Source of the DNA: Methylococcales bacterium
GTDB taxonomy: Bacteria > Pseudomonadota > Gammaproteobacteria > Methylococcales > Methylomonadaceae
DNA: 64,000 nt
Reading direction: 5' to 3'
Assembly (NCBI GenBank): GCA_026399095.1
Contig: JAPLRP010000019.1
Span: 96,584-160,583 of the forward strand
How positions within the stretch are numbered: position 1 is the first letter of the stretch; each line of letters begins with the position of its first letter. This document shows, in pieces, positions 9,191 to 20,654 of this stretch. The notes beneath the pieces were generated by a model. It worked only from the letters and a program-made list of their open reading frames with translations. It did no database searches and was not told the DNA's origin. Both the position numbers and the translations under genes were made by a program.

Positions 9191-9814
9191 ATGAACCCAG
9201 TTTATCATCAAGCAAAATTTATTAATAGTTCACCTGACCTTAAAGATACCCCTGAAGACCAGGGTCGTGAAGTGGCATTTGCAGGTCGTTCAAACGCTGG
9301 AAAATCGAGTGCAATTAACACCCTCACGCGTCAAAATGGCTTGGCCAGGATAAGTAAAACACCGGGTAGAACCCAGATGCTTAATTTTTTTGAAATTAAT
9401 GATCAGCAAAGATTTGTTGATTTACCTGGATATGGTTATGCAAAAGTACCGGTGGCGGTGAAAAAAAAATGGCATGAGTTAATGGAGAAATATTTAACTC
9501 GACGTAAATCATTATGTGGAATCGTTTTGGTTATGGATGTGCGTCATCCTTTAACTGAATTCGATTGGCAGATGGTTGAATGGTGTCAGCATACTGGTTT
9601 AGCGCTACATATTTTGCTGACAAAAGCCGATAAATTAAACTATGGCGCTGCAAAAAATACCTTGATGCAAGTTCAAAAAGAACTGAATGATATTAGCTTT
9701 CCATTGACGATTCAGCTGTTCTCGTCATTAAAAAAGACGGGTGTTGATGAGGTACATCAGGCGCTTGATCTTTTGTTTAATCCGCTTGAGTCATCTGAAT
9801 CAGAATTAGAATAA
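9191..9814 (+). CDS. engB: Ribosome biogenesis GTPase EngB/YsxC
   Basis: 207 residues. G1 is GRSNAGKSS at 32-40, G3 is DLPGYGYAKV, G4 is TKADKLN, and the closing FSSLKKTG is the G5 region, all characteristic of the EngB (YihA/YsxC) family, which assists assembly of the large ribosomal subunit. The start is preceded by AGCGAGGCAACG. It converges on polA with a strong hairpin between them. Confidence 0.96.
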   Translation: MNPVYHQAKFINSSPDLKDTPEDQGREVAFAGRSNAGKSSAINTLTRQNGLARISKTPGRTQMLNFFEINDQQRFVDLPGYGYAKVPVAVKKKWHELMEKYLTRRKSLCGIVLVMDVRHPLTEFDWQMVEWCQHTGLALHILLTKADKLNYGAAKNTLMQVQKELNDISFPLTIQLFSSLKKTGVDEVHQALDLLFNPLESSESELE

Positions 9815-9822
9815 AAACAAAA

Positions 9823-9856
9823 AAAGCCCCAAGATATAAAAATATCTTGGGGCTTT
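9823..9856 (-). terminator. Rho-independent terminator of polA
   Basis: Perfect 15-bp stem (AAAGCCCCAAGATAT and its complement) with an AAAA loop. Read on the minus strand it is followed by an uninterrupted T run, so it mainly stops polA transcripts; the plus-strand T run is only the three stem bases, so termination of engB would be weaker. Confidence 0.88.
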
Positions 9857-9966
9857 GGAAGTAATCAGCCGATTAACTAAGGGAGGACGGCTGTTTCAAC
9901 ACCAGTAAAGTGTTTCAGTTTTTATGACTTTATAATGAAATAAAAGTTCAATCAACATTAAAATGA

Positions 9967-12678
9967 TTAATGTGCTTCGTCCCAGTTATTACCCACGCCG
10001 ATATCAACAAGAAGTGGCACATTTAGATCAGCCGCTGAACTCATGATGTTCCTGATAAGCGCAGAGCATGATTCCACCTGATTTTCTGCAACTTCAAAAA
10101 CCAATTCATCGTGAACTTGCATAATCATTTTTGCGTCTGGTTTGTCTTCCAGTAACCATTGATCAGTTTTAATCATGGCGTGTTTAATAATATCTGCCGC
10201 ACTGCCTTGCATGGGCGCATTTATGGCCGTGCGCTCTGCATATTGGCGACGTGCAGCATTGCGTGATTTTATTTCCGGCAAATACAAACGGCGACCAAAT
10301 AAAGTTTCTACATAACCTTGTTCGCGAGCCTGGTCTCTAATGCTGTCCATGTAATTTTTAACACCCGGATAACGGGCGAAATATAAATCTATATACGATT
10401 GCGCCTGACTACGTGACAAACCGAGTTGTTGAGCCAATCCAAAAGAAGACATGCCGTAAATCAGCCCAAAGTTAATCGCTTTTGCCGAACGACGTAAATC
10501 GGTGGTGACTTGATCCACAGCGACGCCAAATACTTCTGCTGCTGTCGCCTTGTGAACATCCTCTCCCGCGCTAAAGGCTTTTAGCAAGCCGACATCGGCG
10601 GATAAATGGGCCATAATACGCAGCTCAATTTGCGAGTAATCAGCCGCCACAATTTTATAGCCTTGCGGTGCAATAAAGGCTTGTCTTATCTTGCGGCCTT
10701 CTTCACTACGGATGGGAATGTTTTGCAAGTTGGGATTGGAAGAAGACAATCTACCTGTAGCGGCTACGGCTTGATGATACGAGGTGTGTATGCGTCCCGT
10801 TTTGTCATCAACCTGTTGCGGCAGTTTATCGGTATAAGTTGATTTTAGTTTACTTAAGCTGCGGTAATCCAAAATAAGCTTGGGCAACGGATATTCTAAA
10901 GCCAATTCTTGCAATACGGACTCTTCGGTTGAGGGTTGGCCTTTGGGCGTTTTCTTTATAACAGGAATTTTTTGTTCGTCGTAGAGAATGTTCTGAATTT
11001 GTTTGGGTGAACCTAAGTTAAAGCTATGTCCGGCTAGATCATGAGCCCGTTGTTCAAGAGCGACAATATGACCTGCCAGTTCCAGACTCTGCTGAGACAG
11101 CATGGCCGTATCAATCAGTACGCCATTACTTTCAATGCGGGCAAGCACACTGATTAAAGGGATTTCTATTTCTGAATATAAAGCAAGCAGGGAAGGGTGC
11201 TGATGCAGCTTGGCCATTAGCACTTGATGCAGTTGCAAAGTAATGTCGGCATCTTCAGCGGCATAAGGCCCCGCTTCTTCAATGGCGACTTCTTGAAACG
11301 GAATTTGTTTGGCGCCCTTGCCGGCAACATCTTCATAATGAATAGTTGTCACGCCTAAATATTCTTTAGCGAGGTCATCCATATTATGTTTGGTTGCTGT
11401 ACTGTTGACCACATAAGATTCAAGCATGGTGTCATGAGCAATACCCCGCAACGTTATGTCATGATTGGCTAATACATGAGTATCGTATTTGAGGTTTTGA
11501 CCTAACTTGGCTTTCTGTGGATTTTCAAGTAGTGGACGAAGTTTTTCAAGAATTTCGATACGGTTTAGCTGATCAGGCGCACCTGTGTAATGATGTGCCA
11601 AGGGTACATAGGCCGCTTTGCCGGGTGTTACCGCAAAGGACACACCCACAATCTCTGCTTTGCTGTAATCAAGGCTGGTCGTTTCTGTGTCAAAAGCAAA
11701 CAGCTGAGCATTTTCGAGTCGCTCAAGCCATTGATTGAAATGCTGATGAGTGAAAATCGTTTCATAAGTGGATTCAATAATAGCCGGCTTTTCTTCTTCA
11801 ACAATGATGCTTTCAACATGGTTATCAAGCGTTTTGAGCCATGATAAAAAACCTAGTTCGGCTAACACGATTTTTAGTGCGTCGTTATCTATGGTGTTAC
11901 GCTTCAAATAGTCCATGTCGTAAGGTAGATCAAGATCACACTTGATCGTCGTAAGCTTTTTGGCTATGGGAAGTTGACCTAGACTGGCACGAAGATTCTC
12001 GCCAATTTTACCGGTAATCTTGTCAGCATTAGCAACCAGATTCTCTAAAGTTTGATATTGTTCCAGCCATTTTGCTGCTGTTTTAGGGCCCACTTTGGGC
12101 ACGCCGGGAATGTTGTCGCTGGTATCGCCCATCAAGGCCAAATAATCAACAATCTGTTCCGGTTTAACGCCAAATTTATCGATAACACCCTGAATATCCA
12201 TGCGGGTGTTGGTCATGGTGTTTTCCAAGATAATATGGTCGGTAACCAGTTGCGCCATATCTTTATCACCGGTTGAAATGATGACTTTGAAGCCTTGTTG
12301 CTCGGCATGTTGTGCTAGCGCACCCAGCACGTCATCGGCTTCTACTCCGGATTCCATGATTAACGGTAAACCCATGGCACGAATCAAATCGTGTAAGGGT
12401 TTTATTTGAACACGTAAGTCGTCGGGCATTGGTGGTCGGTGAGCTTTGTATTGATCATAAAGGTCATTACGAAAGGTTTTTCCGGGAGCATCAAAAACTA
12501 CGGTGATGTATTCACTTTGATATTCAGCGATCAGTTTACGCAACATGCTGGACACGCCATAAATGGCATTGGTTGGCTCACCTTTAGGATTGGTTAGCGG
12601 TGGGACAGCATGATAGGCGCGAAACAAAAAGGAAGAGCCGTCAACCAGAATGAGGCATTTTTGTGTTTGTTGTGGCAT
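9967..12678 (-). CDS. polA: DNA polymerase I
   Basis: 903 residues, full length for a three-domain PolA. Residues 1 to about 290 are the 5'-3' exonuclease (ILVDGSSFLFRAYHA, then GDTSDNIPGVPKVGPKTA). The 3'-5' exonuclease domain keeps its acidic catalytic residues (FAFDTETTSLDY near 327), so proofreading is probably intact. The polymerase domain has motif A DYSQIELRIMAHL, the O-helix RRSAKAINFGLIYG and motif C QVHDELVFE. Used in Okazaki fragment maturation and excision repair. Confidence 0.97.
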   Translation of the reverse strand: MPQQTQKCLILVDGSSFLFRAYHAVPPLTNPKGEPTNAIYGVSSMLRKLIAEYQSEYITVVFDAPGKTFRNDLYDQYKAHRPPMPDDLRVQIKPLHDLIRAMGLPLIMESGVEADDVLGALAQHAEQQGFKVIISTGDKDMAQLVTDHIILENTMTNTRMDIQGVIDKFGVKPEQIVDYLALMGDTSDNIPGVPKVGPKTAAKWLEQYQTLENLVANADKITGKIGENLRASLGQLPIAKKLTTIKCDLDLPYDMDYLKRNTIDNDALKIVLAELGFLSWLKTLDNHVESIIVEEEKPAIIESTYETIFTHQHFNQWLERLENAQLFAFDTETTSLDYSKAEIVGVSFAVTPGKAAYVPLAHHYTGAPDQLNRIEILEKLRPLLENPQKAKLGQNLKYDTHVLANHDITLRGIAHDTMLESYVVNSTATKHNMDDLAKEYLGVTTIHYEDVAGKGAKQIPFQEVAIEEAGPYAAEDADITLQLHQVLMAKLHQHPSLLALYSEIEIPLISVLARIESNGVLIDTAMLSQQSLELAGHIVALEQRAHDLAGHSFNLGSPKQIQNILYDEQKIPVIKKTPKGQPSTEESVLQELALEYPLPKLILDYRSLSKLKSTYTDKLPQQVDDKTGRIHTSYHQAVAATGRLSSSNPNLQNIPIRSEEGRKIRQAFIAPQGYKIVAADYSQIELRIMAHLSADVGLLKAFSAGEDVHKATAAEVFGVAVDQVTTDLRRSAKAINFGLIYGMSSFGLAQQLGLSRSQAQSYIDLYFARYPGVKNYMDSIRDQAREQGYVETLFGRRLYLPEIKSRNAARRQYAERTAINAPMQGSAADIIKHAMIKTDQWLLEDKPDAKMIMQVHDELVFEVAENQVESCSALIRNIMSSAADLNVPLLVDIGVGNNWDEAH

Positions 12679-12813
12679 AGGATTTAAAGTACAAGGTTAA
12701 AGGTAATAGGTGCAAGGCTAAAGGCCTAAAACCGGATTAAGTATTTTACCCCGTTCGCCGAGATTCATGAAGGGTTCAAAGCGCTTGCTTTGTGTTTCAT
12801 TGCTTTAAGAGTG

Positions 12814-14922
12814 TTAAATTTTACGTTCAACATCTATTATGTTGGGTAAACAACTTATTTTATTAAGAATTTGGCTTAGTTGATTGGTATCTTCAATCTG
12901 AATCGTTAAGTTTAGAGTGGCAGAAAAATCGGGTTGTGTATCCAACGCGGCGCTAAATATGTGGATTTTAGATTGCGCTAATACTTGTGAAACGTTATTT
13001 AATAAATTTTGTGAGCTAAAGGCATGAAGAATAATGGGCACCACATGGCTGGCTTTTTTATCTCCCCAAGCTACTGAAATGAGTTGATCTTGTTTTTCAA
13101 TCGATAATTGTGTGATGTTTTTGCAGTCTATGCGGTGAACGGTAATGCCATTATGTTGTGAAATGTAACCGATAATGTCATCACCCAATACCGGTGAGCA
13201 GCAGTGAGCAAATGAAGTTTGTATATTATCAATGCCAGCAACAGAAACGACGGAATTTATTGATGTTTTTTTCAGAGGTACATTGGCAGGAGCTTCTTCC
13301 AGTTCCGGTATTTTTAAATAACCGGCCAGTTGGCGACTGTTAATGTCGCTACGACCGATAGCTTCGAGTAACGCATCGGTATTGGGTTGTTTGAAAAAGC
13401 TAAGCATCTCGACCATGTTTAGCATTTTTAATCCCAGTCGCTTACTTTCCCTGTCCAGAAGTGCTTTGCCACGTACTATATTTTCTGTTTGCTGCTGATT
13501 TCTAAACCAGTTTTTTACTCGACTAATGGCGCGCGATGATTTTAAATAACCCAGATTTGGATCTATCCAATTATGATTGGGCGCACTTTCTTTGGCGGTT
13601 AAAATTTCTATTTGCTCGCCAGATTTTAGCGTGTAAGTTAGCGGAACAATGCGGCCGTTTATTTTTGCTCCACGGCAACGATGACCAATTTCGGTATGAA
13701 CAGCATAGGCAAAATCGAGCGGTGTAGAACCTTTAACTAGATCTATTAATTTACCGGCAGGCGTTAAGACATAGACTCTGTCGTTAAATAATTCACTACG
13801 GAAGTCATCAGTTAGTACCTCATCATTCTGTTTTTCTTCCAGTAGCTTACGAAGTGTGGCAATGCTTTTTTCCATTGCCACAGACTGTTTACCGCCCTCT
13901 TTATAGGACCAGTGCGCGGCGACCCCGAGTTCAGCATAGTCGTGCATTTCTTGAGTGCGTATTTGCACCTCAATACGATTACCATCCGGGTCTAAGATAA
14001 CAGTGTGCAGTGATTGATAGCCATTTTCTTTTGGGTTGGCAATGTAGTCATCAAATTCTTTTGGAATATATTGCCATAAGCTATGAACCATACCCAAGAC
14101 TGAATAGCACTGGGTTAGGTTGTCGACAATAACCCTTACCGCTAATAAGTCATAAAGTTGTTCTATGCCTAATTGTTTATGCTGCATTTTTTTCCAAATG
14201 CTGTAAATATGTTTGGGGCGACCATAACAAGCGCAGTTTAGATTTTCTTGAGTGAGGTGTTTTTGTAATAGCTCAATAAAGCCATTAATACAGTTTTCTC
14301 GCTGCATTCTATTTACAGCAAGTGATTTAGCAATTTGGCGATAGGTTTGTGGCTCTAAATACCTAAAAGCCATATCTTCAAGTTCCCACTTAAACTGATG
14401 TATACCTAGTCGATTGGCAATAGGTGCATATATATCGAGTGTTTCCTGCGCTATAAAATGGCGAAGCTCGTAAGATTCCTTGGGTAAATTCCGGAGTCGA
14501 TGAATTCGATAAGCCAATTTGATTAATACCGCCCTTACATCCTGCGTCATGGATAAAAGCATTCGCCGTAAGGTTTCAACTTCATTGGGTTTTTTGGTCA
14601 TTTCTGGTGAATAAACCGTTAATGTATTCAGCCAGTTGACATCTTTTACCAATACCGCAATTGTTTCGCCAAACAATTCTTTGATGTCTGGATGGGGGCT
14701 TAACTCCAAGAGCCTCGGATCGCTTAAAATGGCCGCAAGTAGGGTTTTGAAGTCAACGTTGTAATCTTTTAAAATTTCAGCGACTTCAATTCCTTTGGGG
14801 CGATGATAATTTGGATCATCGGGAATTTGTCCGATAATATTCAATGCACGTTGTAATGTCTCGTTTTCTTCAGTAGAGAAGTCGATTAAAAACGGCTTAT
14901 TTGAATCAATCTTTTTTTGCAT
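12814..14922 (-). CDS. relA: RelA, (p)ppGpp synthetase I with inactive hydrolase domain
   Basis: 702 residues. The N-terminal HD region has lost the catalytic HD...ED residues (it reads LLAAILSDPRLLELSPH), so hydrolysis is not expected. The synthetase domain is complete (RPKHIYSIWKKM, then YDLLAVRVIV) and carries PKEFDDYIANPK, i.e. the EXDD signature of monofunctional RelA rather than the RXKD of SpoT. TGS (YVLTPAGKLIDLVKGSTPLDFAYAVHTEIGH begins this domain), a zinc-finger/CC region with AHCCSP, and a C-terminal ACT domain follow. It responds to uncharged tRNA on the ribosome. 135 bp upstream of polA on the same strand. Confidence 0.93.
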   Translation of the reverse strand: MQKKIDSNKPFLIDFSTEENETLQRALNIIGQIPDDPNYHRPKGIEVAEILKDYNVDFKTLLAAILSDPRLLELSPHPDIKELFGETIAVLVKDVNWLNTLTVYSPEMTKKPNEVETLRRMLLSMTQDVRAVLIKLAYRIHRLRNLPKESYELRHFIAQETLDIYAPIANRLGIHQFKWELEDMAFRYLEPQTYRQIAKSLAVNRMQRENCINGFIELLQKHLTQENLNCACYGRPKHIYSIWKKMQHKQLGIEQLYDLLAVRVIVDNLTQCYSVLGMVHSLWQYIPKEFDDYIANPKENGYQSLHTVILDPDGNRIEVQIRTQEMHDYAELGVAAHWSYKEGGKQSVAMEKSIATLRKLLEEKQNDEVLTDDFRSELFNDRVYVLTPAGKLIDLVKGSTPLDFAYAVHTEIGHRCRGAKINGRIVPLTYTLKSGEQIEILTAKESAPNHNWIDPNLGYLKSSRAISRVKNWFRNQQQTENIVRGKALLDRESKRLGLKMLNMVEMLSFFKQPNTDALLEAIGRSDINSRQLAGYLKIPELEEAPANVPLKKTSINSVVSVAGIDNIQTSFAHCCSPVLGDDIIGYISQHNGITVHRIDCKNITQLSIEKQDQLISVAWGDKKASHVVPIILHAFSSQNLLNNVSQVLAQSKIHIFSAALDTQPDFSATLNLTIQIEDTNQLSQILNKISCLPNIIDVERKI

Positions 14923-15288
14923 TTATTTATTTTAGACGATTACAGAAACTTGACAATCAAGAGGCGGATTGGTGACAAGTTCTGATAATTATTTATAAGG
15001 TTACTGTTCATGATGTAATTCTAACGTGTAATATGATTAGTAGGGCTAATTAAAAATTAACAATTTTTTAAGGGTGGTTTTTAAGTATAGGTCTTTTATT
15101 CTCGCTATGGCCAAGAAGATAGGTTTATGGGTTATCAATCAAGTTCCTTGAATAATAATGATAAAATCATAATAATAGGCGATAGATATCATTAAATATA
15201 TATTCTGAAAAGGACAAAAACCAGTGGGTTGTTTAAATCACTTGCAGGAAATCGCCTTAACTCTTATTTTAAAATCTAGCGAGGATTT
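14923..15288. other. Divergent intergenic region between relA and purC
   Basis: About 365 bp, AT-rich, separating divergent relA and purC. I find a GAGGATTT ribosome binding site for purC at the right edge but no clear operator, riboswitch or small gene. A purine repressor site was looked for and not recognised. Confidence 0.4.
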
Positions 15289-16191
15289 ATGACTGCCCCA
15301 GAAGCTCTATACGAATCAACACTGTCTTCTTTAAAGCTTCGTGCACGAGGAAAAGTGCGTGATATATACGATATTGATGATAAGCATATGTTAATTGTGG
15401 CAACAGATCGGCTTTCTGCATTTGACGTTATATTGCCTGATCCAATACCGGGGAAAGGTCGTGTTTTAACACGTATTTCCAATTTTTGGTTTGCAAAGTT
15501 ACATCATATTATGCCTAATCATTTGTCGAATCTTACCTTAGAGGAGGTTTTGCCTAATGCCACTGAACGTGTCCAAGTTGAAGGGCGCGCCATTGTCGTT
15601 AAAATATTAAAGCCGTTACCCGTTGAGGCTATAGTTCGAGGATATCTTATAGGGTCCGGTTGGAAAGATTATTTAAAGTCAGGTGAGGTGTGCGGTATTA
15701 AATTACCTCAGGGCTTGCAACAAGCGCAAGAATTACCTGAAGCCATTTATACGCCATCGACAAAAGCTGCCGTTGATGAGCATGATGAAAATGTCTCTTT
15801 TGAACAAACCGTCAAATTAATGGGGCAAGATTTGGCTGAGCAAGTACGAGATGCTAGTTTGAAAATATACAAAGAAGCGGCAAGTTATGCGAAAGATCGG
15901 GGCATTATTATTGCCGATACCAAATTTGAATTTGGCATTGATGATGCCGGTGTTTTACATCTGATTGATGAGGCTTTAACGCCCGACTCATCTAGATTTT
16001 GGCCGGCGGATCAGTATCGGCTAGGAATTAGCCCTCCAAGTTTTGATAAGCAGTATATACGAGATTATCTGGAAACACTGGATTGGGATAAAACTGCCCC
16101 AGGCCCTTTATTGCCAAAGGAGGTAACTGCATTCTGTGCTGAAAAATACCGCGAAGCAGAAGTTAGATTAACTCAAGAGACGTTAAACTAA
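15289..16191 (+). CDS. purC: Phosphoribosylaminoimidazole-succinocarboxamide synthase
   Basis: 300 residues, a purC of the longer yeast ADE1/proteobacterial type. Visible landmarks are [13 protein letters not shown] near the start, [40 protein letters not shown] and [15 protein letters not shown]. It ligates aspartate to CAIR in de novo purine synthesis, using ATP. Start chosen for the GCGAGGATTT sequence just upstream. It stands alone; no other pur gene is adjacent. Confidence 0.96.
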   Translation: MTAPEALYESTLSSLKLRARGKVRDIYDIDDKHMLIVATDRLSAFDVILPDPIPGKGRVLTRISNFWFAKLHHIMPNHLSNLTLEEVLPNATERVQVEGRAIVVKILKPLPVEAIVRGYLIGSGWKDYLKSGEVCGIKLPQGLQQAQELPEAIYTPSTKAAVDEHDENVSFEQTVKLMGQDLAEQVRDASLKIYKEAASYAKDRGIIIADTKFEFGIDDAGVLHLIDEALTPDSSRFWPADQYRLGISPPSFDKQYIRDYLETLDWDKTAPGPLLPKEVTAFCAEKYREAEVRLTQETLN

Positions 16192-16460
16192 ATCAATTTT
16201 TTTGAATGGTTATAGTGATGATCAAGAGATCAGTTAGTTAATAGAGTTTCTAAGAGGCAGTTGTTTAGCGGCAAAAGTCAGGATATTAAGTTTATAGGGA
16301 AAAGGTAAAAACTTAATAATTAAGTGGTTATTTGAAGGCCAAGCTCTATTGATAGGTTTGTGGCTTTCTTTTCAGAAAAACTTGTGTAAGATAGTGCCTT
16401 ATGGGATCAAAATGAATTACAACTTGGTTATAAGTGCTCTGAATAGATATAAACTTGCGA
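16192..16460. other. Intergenic DNA upstream of the atp promoter
   Basis: AT-rich sequence following purC. I see no gene and no clear purC terminator. It leads into the palindrome and promoter of the ATP synthase operon. Confidence 0.35.
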
Positions 16461-16506
16461 GTTGATTTCAATCAACCTTGATTTAATTATGTCCGCTAGA
16501 TATAAT
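16461..16506 (+). promoter_or_regulatory. Putative promoter and palindrome for the atp operon
   Basis: TTGATT at 16478-16483 and a perfect TATAAT at 16501-16506 are 17 bp apart, 28 bp ahead of the atpI start. Immediately upstream, at 16461-16476, is a perfect dyad GTTGATT-TC-AATCAAC that could bind a regulator. The promoter is seen directly; the operator idea is inference. Confidence 0.6.
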
Positions 16507-16534
16507 CTTCAAGCTAATAAGTTTGGAGAGTTCG

Positions 16535-16894
16535 GTGATCAGTAGAAAAGACTCTACTGTCAGTAAGATTCTAAGTTATCAAATCCTGATAATATTAATA
16601 ATCACTGCTGGCTTTGGCTTTGCAGGAGGATGGTATAAAGGATTTTCATGTTTATTAGGTGGGGTAGCCGCGTTTATTCCCAACTTATACTTTGCATTAA
16701 AAATTTACAAAGCTTCCGGGCAACCAGCACGTAAGATTGTCAATTCCTTTTATGCGGGAGAATCAGGAAAATTATTATTAACAGCCGGTTTGTTCATAAT
16801 GATATTTAACGTCCCGAACATAGAAATATTACCGCTGTTAGTGGGATATATAACAGCATTATCAGTTTTTTGGTTCGCGCTATTGATGCGTTAA
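16535..16894 (+). CDS. atpI: ATP synthase accessory subunit I
   Basis: 119 residues from a GTG at 16535, preferred over a TTG at 16523 because GGAGAG at 16525-16530 is then a well-placed ribosome binding site. Four hydrophobic segments and the phrase GFAGGWYKGFSCLLGGVAAFIPNL are typical of proteobacterial AtpI, an assembly factor for the c-ring. It opens the atp operon, 24 bp before atpB. Confidence 0.85.
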   Translation: MISRKDSTVSKILSYQILIILIITAGFGFAGGWYKGFSCLLGGVAAFIPNLYFALKIYKASGQPARKIVNSFYAGESGKLLLTAGLFIMIFNVPNIEILPLLVGYITALSVFWFALLMR

Positions 16895-17695
<801 letters not shown>

Positions 17696-17729
17696 TTATT
17701 GTTTAACCGTTTTTTTATCACTTTATTAA

Positions 17730-18032
<303 letters not shown>

Positions 18033-18071
18033 TAGCACTTTCGTGTTTAATAGCAACAAGAGGAACGCATC

Positions 18072-18545
18072 GTGAGTATCAATGCTACTCTGATTGGGCA
18101 AATGATTACCTTTGCACTTCTGGTATGGTTTACCATGAAGTACATTTGGCCTCCTTTATTTGACTCTTTAGAAGAACGTAAAAAGAAAATTGCCGATGGT
18201 TTGGCTGCTGCCGAGAAAGGTCAGGAAGAAATTATTCTGGCTGAGAAAAGAGCCAAGGGCGTTTTAAAAGAAGCTAAAGAACAATCTTCAGAGATTGTTA
18301 CCTTGGCCCAAAAACGTGCAAATGAAATTGTTGAAGAATCAAAAGACACCGCCAAGAAAGAAGGTGAGCGATTGATTGTTGCAGCAAAGGCGCAGATTGA
18401 GCAGGAAATTCAGCAAGCTAAAGAAGGCTTGCGTCAAGAAGTGGCTGATTTGGCATTAAGTGCTGCAGAACAGATTTTGGGTGCAGAAATTGATAAAGCC
18501 AAGCACCAAGATATTGTTAGCAAAGTCTCTAATCAACTAGGTTAA
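18072..18545 (+). CDS. atpF: F1Fo ATP synthase subunit b
   Basis: 157 residues starting with GTG after AAGAGGAACGC. A single N-terminal transmembrane helix ([20 protein letters not shown] region) is followed by a long charged coiled-coil rich in Ala, Glu and Lys, which forms the peripheral stalk. Length and pattern match the b subunit of proteobacteria. Confidence 0.96.
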   Translation: MSINATLIGQMITFALLVWFTMKYIWPPLFDSLEERKKKIADGLAAAEKGQEEIILAEKRAKGVLKEAKEQSSEIVTLAQKRANEIVEESKDTAKKEGERLIVAAKAQIEQEIQQAKEGLRQEVADLALSAAEQILGAEIDKAKHQDIVSKVSNQLG

Positions 18546-18550
18546 GCATA

Positions 18551-19084
18551 ATGAGCGAACTGGCAACATTAGCAAGGCCTTACGCAGCGGCAGTGTTTAA
18601 AAGAGCCAAGGAAACTGATGCGACTGTTAAGTGGTCGCAAAGTTTGGCTTTTATGTCGGCTGTCCTTAAGAATGAAGATATTTCTGTTGTAATTGATAAC
18701 CCTAAAGTTAACAAAGAAAGGTTATCAGCACTTATGCTGGATATTTGCCAAGAGCACGTTAATGAAGAAAATGAAAATTTTCTAAAATTACTGGTTCATA
18801 ACAATCGGTTAACCTTATTGCCTACCATTACGAAGCTTTTTGAAGCTTATAAAGCGGAAGATGAGGGTTATATCGAGGTTGAAGTATTAACTGCTTATGC
18901 CTTGTCAAAAGAAGCAAAGCAAAGTTTTACCGCAACATTGGAAAAGACCCTGGGCAAAAAAATCCTTATGAATGTAGCCGTGGATAAGTCATTAATTGGT
19001 GGCGTTCTCGTACGAGCAGGCGACAGAGTAATTGACGGTTCTATTAAAGGCCGGCTTCAACACATGCAAAAAGCGCTACAGTGA
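18551..19084 (+). CDS. atpH: F1Fo ATP synthase subunit delta
   Basis: 177 residues beginning [16 protein letters not shown], the usual delta (OSCP) opening, and ending [20 protein letters not shown], the conserved C-terminal block. It ties the b stalk to the top of F1. It begins 5 bp after atpF. Confidence 0.96.
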   Translation: MSELATLARPYAAAVFKRAKETDATVKWSQSLAFMSAVLKNEDISVVIDNPKVNKERLSALMLDICQEHVNEENENFLKLLVHNNRLTLLPTITKLFEAYKAEDEGYIEVEVLTAYALSKEAKQSFTATLEKTLGKKILMNVAVDKSLIGGVLVRAGDRVIDGSIKGRLQHMQKALQ

Positions 19085-19100
19085 AAGTGAGAAAAAGCAC

Positions 19101-20642
19101 ATGCAATTAAATCCATCTGAAATAAGTGATCTGATTAAAAAGAAGATCGAAAACTTCGACTTAAGTGCCGAAGCGCATACAGAAGGTACCGTAGTCAGTG
19201 TGACTGACGGTATTGTAAGAGTACATGGTCTATCTGAAGCTATGCAAGGTGAGATGCTTGAATTCCCGGGCAACACCTTTGGGATGGCACTAAATCTTGA
19301 AAGAGATTCAGTGGGTGTGGTGATATTAGGTTCTTATCAGCATATCACTGAAGGTGATACCGTAAAATGTACCGGAAAAATTTTGGAAGTACCTGTTGGT
19401 GAGGCATTACTGGGGCGTGTAGTTGACGCACTGGGGAACCCAATTGACGGTAAAGGTGCTATAGATACCACCGAAACGGCACCTATTGAAAAAATCGCAC
19501 CGGGTGTAATTGCACGCCAGTCTGTTGATCAGCCCGTACAATTGGGTTTAAAATCAATCGATGCGATGATTCCAGTCGGTCGTGGACAGCGTGAGTTGAT
19601 TATTGGTGATAGACAAACTGGTAAAACAGCTATTGCGATTGATGCCATCATTAATCAAAAAGGTACAGGCATTAAATGTATCTATGTGGCTATCGGTCAA
19701 AAACGGTCTTCTATTGCCAACGTCGTTCGTAAATTGGAAGAGCACGGTGCAATGGCTCATACCATTATTGTTGCTGCATCAGCGTCTGAATCTGCTGCAC
19801 TTCAATTTATAGCACCTTACACAGGTTGTTCAATGGGTGAATTCTTCAGAGATCGTGGCGAAGATGCACTTATCATTTATGATGATTTAACCAAACAAGC
19901 ATGGGCTTATCGCCAAGTATCCTTGTTGTTACGCCGTCCGCCAGGTCGTGAAGCATATCCAGGTGACGTATTTTATTTACATTCCCGTTTGTTGGAAAGA
20001 GCCTCACGTATTAACGCGGCTGAAGTTGAAAAACTGACTGGCGGTAAAGTAAAAGGTAAAACGGGTTCGTTAACAGCATTGCCAATTATTGAAACTCAAG
20101 GTGGTGACGTATCTGCATTCGTGCCGACTAATGTTATTTCAATTACCGATGGCCAGATATTCTTGGAAAGTAACTTGTTTAACTCAGGTATCCGTCCTGC
20201 TGTAAATGCAGGCTTGTCTGTATCTCGAGTCGGTGGTGCAGCACAAACAAAGATCATCAAGAAGTTAGGTGGTGGTACACGTTTGGATTTGGCGCAGTAT
20301 CGTGAGTTAGCCGCATTTGCCCAGTTCGCTTCAGATTTGGATGAAAGTACACGTAAGCAAATTGAACGTGGCCAACGTGTTACTGAATTAATGAAGCAAA
20401 ATCAATATTCACCCATGTCAGTTGCTCAAATGGCTGTCTCATTGTTTGCCGCTAATGAAGGTTTCCTTGATAGCGTAGAAGTTAACAAGGTACTTGATTT
20501 TGAAGCTGCTTTACAGTTGTACATGAAATCAGAACATTCTGAATTAATGAACAACATTAATGCAACTGGCGATTTTAGTAATGAAATAAGCAGTGGAATA
20601 AGAGCTGCAATTGAAACTTTCATTAATACTCATAGTTGGTAA
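19101..20642 (+). CDS. atpA: F1Fo ATP synthase subunit alpha
   Basis: 513 residues from the ATG at 19101, which gives the standard [19 protein letters not shown] start; a longer frame overlaps atpH and is not needed. Walker A is [10 protein letters not shown], and [20 protein letters not shown] and [20 protein letters not shown] match the family. Forms the non-catalytic nucleotide sites of F1. Confidence 0.97.
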   Translation: MQLNPSEISDLIKKKIENFDLSAEAHTEGTVVSVTDGIVRVHGLSEAMQGEMLEFPGNTFGMALNLERDSVGVVILGSYQHITEGDTVKCTGKILEVPVGEALLGRVVDALGNPIDGKGAIDTTETAPIEKIAPGVIARQSVDQPVQLGLKSIDAMIPVGRGQRELIIGDRQTGKTAIAIDAIINQKGTGIKCIYVAIGQKRSSIANVVRKLEEHGAMAHTIIVAASASESAALQFIAPYTGCSMGEFFRDRGEDALIIYDDLTKQAWAYRQVSLLLRRPPGREAYPGDVFYLHSRLLERASRINAAEVEKLTGGKVKGKTGSLTALPIIETQGGDVSAFVPTNVISITDGQIFLESNLFNSGIRPAVNAGLSVSRVGGAAQTKIIKKLGGGTRLDLAQYRELAAFAQFASDLDESTRKQIERGQRVTELMKQNQYSPMSVAQMAVSLFAANEGFLDSVEVNKVLDFEAALQLYMKSEHSELMNNINATGDFSNEISSGIRAAIETFINTHSW

Positions 20643-20654
20643 AAGGGTCTTCAA

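Noticed and set aside
11590..11844. Several plus-strand frames inside polA and other genes (for example 10606-10842, 12052-12276)
   Set aside because: Shadows of the well-supported gene on the opposite strand.
12679..12813. Short repeated words (AAGGTTAAAGG, AAGGCTAAAGG) between relA and polA
   Set aside because: Low complexity; no consistent period or pairing.
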